DNA from: Planctomycetota bacterium
Lineage (GTDB): Bacteria > Planctomycetota > UBA1135 > GCA-002686595
Assembly (NCBI GenBank): GCA_021776885.1
Contig: JAJFFA010000987.1
Span: 1 to 5,099 of the forward strand
Direction: 5' to 3'
Length of the DNA stretch: 5,099 nt
A model generated the notes under the pieces. The model was given only the letters and a program-made list of their open reading frames with translations, searched no databases and had not been told where the DNA came from. Positions 1 to 5,099 of this stretch are shown here, piece after piece; the first letter of the stretch is position 1; each line of letters starts with the position of its first letter. The translations under genes were made by a program, and so were the position numbers.

Positions 1-201
1 CGCGTCGACGACCTTGTCGCTGTCCATCGGCAGCAGCAGCGGGTTGTCGCTGCTGAGCACGTCCCCCTCCCAGCGCACGAACTCGAAGTTCGGGTCGGGC
101 AGGGCGGTCAGGCTGACCGTGTCGCTGCACTGGTAGCTGACCTGGTCGGGGTCGAGGGTCACCGAACCGCCGCCGGAGTTGACGCTCGTCGTCAGGCTGA
201 A
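1..201 (-). other. Start of an InlB-like bacterial repeat domain (cut by window edge)
   Basis: Residues 1158-1224 follow the pattern of divergent InlB B-repeat domains: a TTSVNSGGGSVTLDPD opening, Y-x-C-SDTVSLTALPDP, then FEFVRWEGD, DNPLLLPMDSDK and VVDA. In this family the last strand usually continues as T-x-A-x-F, and the window ends just before that point. Such domains commonly occur in the C-terminal parts of secreted proteins next to DUF1349-like or cell-wall-binding modules. More domains may follow outside the window. Confidence 0.75.
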
Positions 202-3200
202 CGGCCCCGAACCGGGGAAGGCGCCGTCCTCGGGCATCAGGGGCGCCGAGGTCTCGAAGACGTAGTCGACCGCCGCCACGAAGGGCGGGGCGGGGTTGCC
301 ACCGGAGCCTGCGTTGCCGGCGTAGACCCCCACCTGCGCCATGGCGATGGCGTGGTTGAAGCTCGAGCTGACGCTCCAGCTCTGGCCGTCCGCGGACCAC
401 TCCTGGGTCCAGTCGTCCCCGATCCGGGTGACGCGCATGTAGAGCGGCGAGGTCAGCGGGATGCTGCCGATGTCGAGGAACGTGGTCACGCCCCCGAGGC
501 TGTAGGCCGTGAAGAACTGGGTGCTCGCGCCGTCGCTGAAGAAGTCGAGGCGGATCCAGTTGGCGTCGTCCTGCTCGACGATCACGCCCTCGATCTCGAA
601 CTGCTGCGTGACGGGGGTTTCGAACTTGACCTCGAGCTGGAAGTCCGTGTCGAGGGCCGGACGCATGGCACGCGCCGGAAGCACGCTGCCCAGGGGCTCG
701 TGGTCGGCGCCGCCGGGCACCGAGAGCACCAGGTGCGCATCATCCGTGCCCACGCCCAGCACGTCGAAGCCGGCGCCGTCGCCGATCGGGTCGATGAAGC
801 TCCAGGGCGCGACCAGGCCGGCGCAGTCGTTGAAGTCCTCCGACTCGAAGGCCAGGGCGATGGAGTCGTCGAGGGTGGTCGTGTGCACCGCCGGAGCGCC
901 GCTGGTCGCGTTGGTCGGGGAACCCAGGCTGACGACGACGGTCTCGCCATCGTCGGGAATCCCGTCCTCGACCGGATCGATGGAGATCGCCGCCGAGCTC
1001 GATCCGGCGGGGATCAAGAGCGGGCTCGCATCGATGCTGAAGTCGTCCGGTTCCTGCGCGCTGCCAGCGACCGTGTAGGGCACGCTGACGTCCAGCCCGG
1101 AGAGGGCCGAGAGCTCGACCACGATGGGTGTGGCTCCCGCCGACTCGGACAGGGACTGCTCGGCGAGCTGGAAGCTGACCGTGGGCGCCTCGTCATCGTC
1201 CAGCAGGGTGAAGACGTGGCCGACCATCAGGCCCAGGTTGGCGTTAGTGGGCACCTCCAGCGACACGCTCACGTCCTCATCGTTCTCGTCGAGCAGGTCG
1301 TCGACCGGGGTCAGGTCGAGCGTAGCCGAGGCATCCCCGGCGGGAATGACGATGGGACTCAGGGCCATCGTGTAGTCGTCCGGATCGAGGGCCGTTCCCA
1401 TGACGCTGAAGGGCACGCTGACGTCGCGCCCCGAGACGGCGGAGAGGCTGAGCGTGACGCTCGCAATCCCCAGCCCCTCGGCGACGTCCTGTCCGGGCGA
1501 ATCGAACTCGACGACCGGGGTCGCGTCGTTGTCCAGCAGCTTGACCGCGTGCTCGATCAACGCGCCCAGATCGGCGTTCGTCGGAGTCAGCAGGGTCAAC
1601 GTTCCGTCCTCTTCGTCCTCGTCCAGGGCATCGTCGACGACGCTGACGTCGATGGTTCCGCTGAGGTTGCCCGCAGGAATCACCAGCGGGTTCGGATCCA
1701 GGCTGTAGTCCTCGGGCGTCTGAGCGCTGCCCGACACGCTGAAGGGCACGCTGACGTCTTGACCCGAGACCTCGCTCAGCTCGACCAGCACGAAGGCGGT
1801 CGGCGTTCCCTCGTCGATGAACTGCTCGCTCGAGGCGAAGGCTACGGTGGGTGCTGCGTCGTCGTCGAGCAGGACGAAGTCGTGCTCACGCTGCCCAGCG
1901 ACCCCTGCGTTCGTGGGGTTGCCCAGGCGCACGACGGCGTGCTCGTCGGCTTCGTCGAGGACGTCGTCGCTCGGCGTCAGGGCGATCGTGCCGGAGGTCT
2001 GTCCAGCGGGGATCACGAGCGGGCTGGCGCTCAGGGCATAGTCCGCGCCGGAGGCGCTGCCCGTCACGCTGAACGGGATGGTCACGTCGCGACCCGAGAT
2101 GACGGAGAGCAGCACGTTCGCCACCAGGGTGCCGCCGGACTCGAGCCCGCTCTGGCCGGCGCTCTCGAAGCGCACGAAGGGGATCGGATCGTCGTCGATC
2201 AGGGTCGTCAGGTTGGACGCCGTGACGCCGATGGTCGCGTTGGTCGGCGAGTTGATGGCCACGAAGACGGTCTCGTCGTCCTCGTCCAGGACATCGTCCT
2301 GGGGCGTGATCACGAAGCGGCCCACGGTCTCCCCGGGCTGGAGCACGACGCTCGGCGGGTCCAAGCTGTAGTCCGTGCCCGCTGACGCCGTCCCGCTCTG
2401 CGAGAACGGAATCGTGATCGGCCGCCCGGAGGGCGCCGAGAGCTGAACTTCGACCTCGAAGGGTGCGCCCGACTCGGGCCCGCTCTGGGCATTGCCCACA
2501 AAGGAGACCGTCGGCGGCTCGTCGTCGTCGACCAGCACGGCCGTGTGTTCGTCCTGGGCACCGAGGGTGGCGCGGGTCGGCGTGTCGAGGGACACGACCA
2601 CTGCCTCGTCGCCCTCGTCGAGGTCATCGTCGAGGGGCGCGATGGCGAGCTCGGCCGAGAGCGAACCGGCGGGGATCATGATCGGACCGGCGCCGACCGC
2701 AAAATCCTCCACCCCCGCCGTGCCGAAGACCCGGAAGGGCACCTCGACATCGAGGCCCGAGAGGGTCGAGAGCACCACCGTCGCCGCGCCAGCCGGCCCG
2801 CTCTCGAGCAGCGACTGGGACGCGTCCTGGAACTGGACGACGGGCGGGTCGTCCTGATCGAGCACCGTCATCGAGTGCGTCGTGCGCTGGCCCAGGAAGC
2901 CGTGGCTCGGGGTGCCGAGCTCGAGGATCAGCTGCTCGTCCAGCTCGTCCAGCCCGTCGGCCGTCGGATCGACCGTGACGAAGCCGCGCCGCTCACCCGC
3001 GGGGATGCGCAGGGGTGAGAGCGCGACGTCCACGTCCAAGCCGTCCTGTGCCGTGCCCGAGGCGACGTAGGGCAGGTCGACGTCGACGTTGGCGGGCCAG
3101 GAGAGCGACACCCCCACTTGCGTCGTCGCCGAGCCTTCCGTGACCTGGCTGCCCACCACGTCGAACTGCAGCGTCGGGGGCGCGTAGTCGAAGGTGACCG

Positions 3201-3672
3201 AGAGGGCGTCCGACAGGTTCGCCGTGCGCTGCCCGTTGGGCCGGCGCTCGCGGAACCAGGCCTGGAAATGCCAGGTCGAGCCGGGGTAGATCGGCGTGTA
3301 GGAGAAGTCGACGTTCTGGTGCATCACGTTGCCGTAGATGCGCCGCGCCCCGTAGATGTAGATCGTGCTGCCGGGGGCACCGATGCAGCGGTAGCCCGCG
3401 CCGTAGGGCACGCCCGCGTCCCCGTTGGCCTTCGTGTCGCCGAAGTAGAAAAAGCCCCAGCGGTTGGGGACGGGTCCCGCGTGCAGCGCGAACTGGTTCT
3501 CCAGCACGTCGCACTCGCCGTTGGACCAGATGCTCGCGGCCGAGCCGGTCTCGTTGACCGTCGAGACGCAGAAATTGGTCTCGTCACAGGTCTGGCCAAA
3601 ACCCGAACCTGCAAGGAACGGGAGGGCGAACGCTGCGAGCGCGCGCACGATCGAGGGGGCAGTTATGGTCAT
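1..3672 (-). CDS. Large secreted Calx-beta repeat protein with DUF1349-like and InlB-like domains (C-terminus beyond window)
   Basis: The frame is open for 1224 codons from the ATG at 3672 to the window edge, with no stop. An in-frame TGA at 3684-3682 lies three codons upstream, so the start cannot move upstream; no clear Shine-Dalgarno precedes it. Residues 1-27 look like a Sec signal peptide (one Arg at 10, hydrophobic ALAAFALPFLAG, probable cleavage near GFGQ). Residues 28-164 form a Cys-containing module (C29, C35, C54, C96) with VPNRWGFFYFG and GYRCIG motifs, ending ANLSDALSVTF. Residues 165-937 are seven Calx-beta-like repeats. Residues 942-1141 resemble DUF1349, a concanavalin/LamG-like fold (EDFNDC, FQLEVKFE, GVIVEQDDANWIRLDFFSDG). 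Residues 1158-1224 begin an InlB-like bacterial repeat (VNSGGGSVTLDPD, FEFVRWEGD). Calx-beta domains bind calcium and are common in bacterial adhesins. I infer an exported or surface scaffold or adhesin. No enzyme active site is visible; anchor or sorting signals would lie in the missing C-terminus. The family assignments are strong; the specific function is unknown. Confidence 0.95.
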   Translation of the reverse strand, partial: MTITAPSIVRALAAFALPFLAGSGFGQTCDETNFCVSTVNETGSAASIWSNGECDVLENQFALHAGPVPNRWGFFYFGDTKANGDAGVPYGAGYRCIGAPGSTIYIYGARRIYGNVMHQNVDFSYTPIYPGSTWHFQAWFRERRPNGQRTANLSDALSVTFDYAPPTLQFDVVGSQVTEGSATTQVGVSLSWPANVDVDLPYVASGTAQDGLDVDVALSPLRIPAGERRGFVTVDPTADGLDELDEQLILELGTPSHGFLGQRTTHSMTVLDQDDPPVVQFQDASQSLLESGPAGAATVVLSTLSGLDVEVPFRVFGTAGVEDFAVGAGPIMIPAGSLSAELAIAPLDDDLDEGDEAVVVSLDTPTRATLGAQDEHTAVLVDDDEPPTVSFVGNAQSGPESGAPFEVEVQLSAPSGRPITIPFSQSGTASAGTDYSLDPPSVVLQPGETVGRFVITPQDDVLDEDDETVFVAINSPTNATIGVTASNLTTLIDDDPIPFVRFESAGQSGLESGGTLVANVLLSVISGRDVTIPFSVTGSASGADYALSASPLVIPAGQTSGTIALTPSDDVLDEADEHAVVRLGNPTNAGVAGQREHDFVLLDDDAAPTVAFASSEQFIDEGTPTAFVLVELSEVSGQDVSVPFSVSGSAQTPEDYSLDPNPLVIPAGNLSGTIDVSVVDDALDEDEEDGTLTLLTPTNADLGALIEHAVKLLDNDATPVVEFDSPGQDVAEGLGIASVTLSLSAVSGRDVSVPFSVMGTALDPDDYTMALSPIVIPAGDASATLDLTPVDDLLDENDEDVSVSLEVPTNANLGLMVGHVFTLLDDDEAPTVSFQLAEQSLSESAGATPIVVELSALSGLDVSVPYTVAGSAQEPDDFSIDASPLLIPAGSSSAAISIDPVEDGIPDDGETVVVSLGSPTNATSGAPAVHTTTLDDSIALAFESEDFNDCAGLVAPWSFIDPIGDGAGFDVLGVGTDDAHLVLSVPGGADHEPLGSVLPARAMRPALDTDFQLEVKFETPVTQQFEIEGVIVEQDDANWIRLDFFSDGASTQFFTAYSLGGVTTFLDIGSIPLTSPLYMRVTRIGDDWTQEWSADGQSWSVSSSFNHAIAMAQVGVYAGNAGSGGNPAPPFVAAVDYVFETSAPLMPEDGAFPGSGPFSLTTSVNSGGGSVTLDPDQVSYQCSDTVSLTALPDPNFEFVRWEGDVLSSDNPLLLPMDSDKVVDA
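250..849 (-). other. DUF1349-like concanavalin/LamG-type domain within the large secreted protein
   Basis: This stretch encodes residues 942-1141. It opens with FESEDFNDCAG and a VAPWSFIDPIGDG segment, followed by FDVLGVGTDDAHLVLSVPGG. Next come strands with FQLEVKFE, FEIEGVIVEQDDANWIRLDFF and SPLYMRVTRIGDDW. It then has WSADGQSWSVSSSF, a VGVYAGNAG turn and the closing strand AAVDYVFET. By family knowledge this order matches DUF1349 domains, beta-sandwiches found in secreted carbohydrate-active and surface proteins. It may bind glycan, but no specific ligand residues can be assigned from sequence alone. It breaks the Calx-beta array and restores a cysteine (C950) after about 850 residues without one. 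Confidence 0.8.
862..3180 (-). repeat. Seven tandem Calx-beta-type repeats encoded in the large secreted protein
   Basis: Seven in-frame units occupy residues 165-275, 276-385, 386-496, 497-606, 607-717, 718-828 and 829-937 (DNA 3180-2848, 2847-2518, 2517-2185, 2184-1855, 1854-1522, 1521-1189, 1188-862). Lengths are 111, 110, 111, 110, 111, 111 and 109 residues. Each unit begins with a P-x-V-x-F strand. A core of the form SG-x-DV-x-VPFSV-x-GTA follows, then D-Y/F, IPAG, an acidic DD-x-LDE-x-DE loop, PTNA and a terminal L-x-DDD linker. The acidic loop and linker are where Calx-beta domains coordinate calcium, by family knowledge. The first unit is the most divergent: it lacks SG before DV, has VDV in place of DY, and has TADGLDELDE. 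The seventh is also altered (EDGIPDDGE, final DDS). The arrangement suggests a rigid calcium-dependent stalk. Confidence 0.92.
1403..1758 (-). repeat. 23-bp identical direct repeat in neighbouring Calx-beta units
   Basis: Positions 1403-1425 and 1736-1758 carry the same 23 bases. They encode DVSVPFS plus part of the next codon in units 6 and 5. The copies are 333 bp apart, which is exactly 111 codons, the length of one repeat unit. Unit 7 keeps the first part of the same string (DVSVP) but diverges at the next codon. This suggests relatively recent duplication or gene conversion among the later units, although selection on the protein core could also keep the bases alike. Confidence 0.8.
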
Positions 3673-3762
3673 CGGAAGGTGTCAATCTCGTGCCCATGCC
3701 AACGTCTGCCAGAACCGACGCGTGAGGCGCGGCCCCGGCGGGACCCCGACGGTGACTGGGCG

Positions 3763-3783
3763 AAAGGGGCCCTGATGGACCCC
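3763..3783 (-). terminator. Possible weak intrinsic terminator downstream of the flippase gene
   Basis: Read on the minus strand, GGGGTCC (3783-3777), loop ATCA and GGGCCCC (3772-3766) form a 7-bp stem with one G-U pair, followed by TTT at 3765-3763. On the plus strand the G-U pair becomes a C-A mismatch, so the hairpin is better formed in a minus-strand transcript. The U-tract is only three bases and the hairpin lies about 180 nt past the flippase stop. It could instead be a leader structure of the downstream gene. Confidence 0.35.
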
Positions 3784-3939
3784 AGAGGGCATGCGTAAGA
3801 GAAGGATATCCCGCCGATCGCGGTCCAGCGGGCGCCCTTCTCTGGGACAGGGGAGACTATTCCCCTACCCATAGATTAACGCTGTTCCCCCCGGGCTGGA
3901 TCACCCCCAGGGAAATAAATGCCGATGCGCCTAGCCCCC

Positions 3940-3962
3940 CCCACGGGGCCCAGCGGGGTGGG
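3940..3962 (-). terminator. GC-rich inverted repeat directly after the flippase stop codon
   Basis: Immediately after the TGA at 3965-3963, the minus strand has CCCAC (3962-3958) and GTGGG (3944-3940) as arms around a GC-rich 13-nt interior. A T-rich patch (ATTTATTT, about 3919-3912) lies some 20 nt further on, too far away for a canonical intrinsic terminator. It may stabilise the 3' end of the transcript or have no function. Confidence 0.2.
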
Positions 3963-5099
3963 TCAGGTGCCGGCCGTCCCGACCCGGCGTCGCCCGAGAA
4001 TCCGCAACAGGTCCTGCAGCGCGGGGAGCCGCAGGCAGACGATCCCGCCCACGTAGACCAGCACCCCCAGGGGCACGGCCACGACCAGCCGCATGAGGTC
4101 CCCGGCGCCATGCGCCACCAGGCTCGAGGATGCCCCCCAGGCGACCGCCCCCATCGCCACGCTGACCAGCAGGATCGGTGCCAGGGCCTCGATCAGGCGC
4201 AGAACGCTCAAGTCGACCAGGCGGAAGGGCACGAGCAGGATCGGGACCATCAGGACCAGGCTGAAGGCCGCGAAGCTGATGGCCACGCCCTCCACCCCCC
4301 AGGGCACGCCGACGAGGTACGAGAGCGCCGTGACCGGCCCGAACACCAGGGTCCAGCGGAACAGGGTTCCGGTCTGGCCGGTGGCCAGGTAGATCGAGCC
4401 CGTGCAGCTCGCGATCGTGCGCATCATCCCCACCGGGGCCAGCCACAGGACCAGGGGCAGGGCGGCGGTCCAGTCCGGGAAGAGGAAGCGCACGAAGGGC
4501 TCGGCCACCGCCACCAGCCCGACCATCATCGGGAAGGTGATCAGGGCCACGGCCGAACAGGCGCGCAGGAAGCTCCGCTGGAACGCGGGCCGGTCTGCCT
4601 GCAGGCGCGCGAGGGCGGAGGTCAGGACGGGAACCAGGTTGAGCGTCAGGGTGCGCACCGGGAACAGCACCAGGCGCCAGGCGAAGAAGTAGAGCCCTAG
4701 TGCCTCGAGCCCCAGGAAGCGCTTGACGATCACGCGGTCCGCGTTCGAGAAGAAGTAGTGGGTCAGGTTCGACCCCAGCAGCGGGGCACAGAAGCGCCAC
4801 ACGTCCCGTGCGTGCTCGCGTACGAACGAGGGCCGGGGCATCCAGGGTGAGAACGCGACGACGCTCAGGGTCCCGACGGCCGCAGAAGCGAGGGCCCCCC
4901 AGACCAGGGCCCAGACGCCGTACCCCAGGCAGGCCATGCTGATGGCCACCGTGCCGTACGTGATCGCCTTGAGCCCGTCCGCCCAGACGATGCGGTCGAA
5001 GGCCATGTTGCGCTTGAGCAGCCCGCGATGGACCGCCCCGACGCCAGTGATGACGAAGAGCCAGCCGAGGACGCGCAGCACCCGCGACAGCTCGACCAG
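3963..5099 (-). CDS. Wzx/TuaB-like polysaccharide flippase (MOP family), N-terminus beyond window
   Basis: This frame runs in from the window edge (first visible codon 5099-5097) and stops at TGA 3965-3963, giving 378 visible residues. The GTG at 5081 lies mid-gene and is probably not the start; full-length relatives have roughly 470-500 residues, so about 100 N-terminal residues are missing. The visible part has some nine or ten hydrophobic segments. It carries hallmarks of COG2244 flippases: FSNADRVIVKRFLGLEALGLY, with the NAD motif at 4745-4737, then AWRLVLFPVRTL. Further on it has FVRFLFPDW, a GSIYLATGQTGTLFRW stretch and a VPWGVEGVAISFA segment. These proteins move undecaprenyl-linked oligosaccharides to the outer face of the inner membrane for exopolysaccharide, capsule or O-antigen assembly; the substrate cannot be told. 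The C-terminus ends in a short basic tail (LGRRRVGTAGT). The gene lies upstream of, and co-directional with, the large secreted-protein gene, 290 bp apart, so it is more likely part of a glycan cluster lying beyond 5099. Confidence 0.93.
   Translation of the reverse strand: MVELSRVLRVLGWLFVITGVGAVHRGLLKRNMAFDRIVWADGLKAITYGTVAISMACLGYGVWALVWGALASAAVGTLSVVAFSPWMPRPSFVREHARDVWRFCAPLLGSNLTHYFFSNADRVIVKRFLGLEALGLYFFAWRLVLFPVRTLTLNLVPVLTSALARLQADRPAFQRSFLRACSAVALITFPMMVGLVAVAEPFVRFLFPDWTAALPLVLWLAPVGMMRTIASCTGSIYLATGQTGTLFRWTLVFGPVTALSYLVGVPWGVEGVAISFAAFSLVLMVPILLVPFRLVDLSVLRLIEALAPILLVSVAMGAVAWGASSSLVAHGAGDLMRLVVAVPLGVLVYVGGIVCLRLPALQDLLRILGRRRVGTAGT

Larger units (their letters stand above)
3673..3962. 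other. Intergenic region between flippase and secreted-protein genes
   Basis: This 290-bp gap holds no gene that I can support. It contains GC-rich inverted repeats at 3766-3783, 3849-3866 and 3940-3962, a run of eight C at 3935-3942, and small AT-rich patches at 3912-3920 and 3858-3880. A promoter for the large secreted-protein gene would be expected here on the minus strand, but I find no well-spaced -35/-10 pair. No tRNA or other recognisable RNA gene is visible. Confidence 0.7.

Noticed and set aside
2993..3514. Minus-strand open frame of 173 codons inside the large gene
   Set aside because: It is an Arg-rich out-of-frame shadow of the N-terminal module and first Calx-beta unit; the frame from 3672 gives recognisable domains.
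3680..3685. Perfect TTGACA on the minus strand just before the large gene, as a -35 box
   Set aside because: It lies only seven bases before the ATG, so a matching -10 would fall inside the coding region, where no TATAAT-like sequence is visible.
3673..3712. Sigma-54-like TGGCA...GGCA and GGCACG...TTG strings on the minus strand
   Set aside because: The spacing between the GG and GC elements is off by one, or the GC dinucleotide is missing, and they sit too close to the start codon.
3849..3866. AGGGGA/TCCCCT inverted repeat with a 6-nt loop
   Set aside because: It has no U-tract on either side and no link to a recognised operator or terminator, so I do not call a function.
3791..3874. 27-codon plus-strand frame starting MRKRRISRR
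   Set aside because: It is very short, has no ribosome binding site, starts with rare codons and lies opposite two minus-strand genes; most likely chance.
3935..3942. Run of eight C as a phase-variation tract
   Set aside because: It lies outside any coding frame, just past the flippase stop and far from a promoter pair; nothing supports switching.
4110..4700. Plus-strand open frame of 196 codons rich in Gln, Gly, His and Arg
   Set aside because: It is antisense to the flippase gene, has a low-complexity composition typical of GC-rich shadow frames, and has no recognisable motif.
3931..4800. Minus-strand open frame of 289 codons overlapping the flippase in another frame
   Set aside because: It is rich in Ala, Gly, Pro and Arg and has no membrane-segment pattern, whereas the frame ending at 3963 gives a clear flippase with conserved motifs.

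Overview
The window is very GC-rich, and by eye both genes strongly prefer G or C at the third codon position. Both genes lie on the minus strand and both run off an edge. Transcription order is the flippase (3963-5099, N-terminus missing), then a 290-bp gap, then a very large secreted repeat protein (1-3672, C-terminus missing). Every long plus-strand open frame is an antisense shadow of one of these two genes.

The upstream gene (5099 to 3963) encodes the C-terminal three quarters of a multi-pass membrane protein of the Wzx/TuaB/WzxC-like polysaccharide flippase family (MOP/MATE fold, COG2244 type). Such proteins move lipid-linked oligosaccharides across the inner membrane during exopolysaccharide, capsule or O-antigen assembly.

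The downstream gene (3672 to beyond 1) is open for all 1224 visible codons. In order it encodes a signal peptide, a Cys-containing N-terminal beta module, seven tandem Calx-beta-type repeats of about 111 residues with acidic DDD linkers, a DUF1349-like concanavalin/LamG-type domain, and the start of an InlB-like bacterial repeat domain. The protein is very acidic and nearly lysine-free. This fits an exported, calcium-stabilised, adhesin-like or matrix protein. The visible part has no catalytic domain.

The gap (3673-3962) holds no gene I can support. It contains several GC-rich inverted repeats, one of which looks like a weak intrinsic terminator for the flippase transcript.

The N-terminal module (motifs VPN..GFFYFG and GYRCIG), the GC content, the lack of a clear Shine-Dalgarno sequence and the large Calx-beta protein together recall Planctomycetota or Myxococcota-like environmental bacteria. 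I favour a marine planctomycete, from memory of similar proteins and with modest confidence. The two genes may both contribute to the cell envelope or matrix (one exporting glycan, one a secreted scaffold), but nothing shows that they are co-transcribed. I see no mobile element, CRISPR array, RNA gene or evident new system; the most unusual item is the mosaic surface protein.
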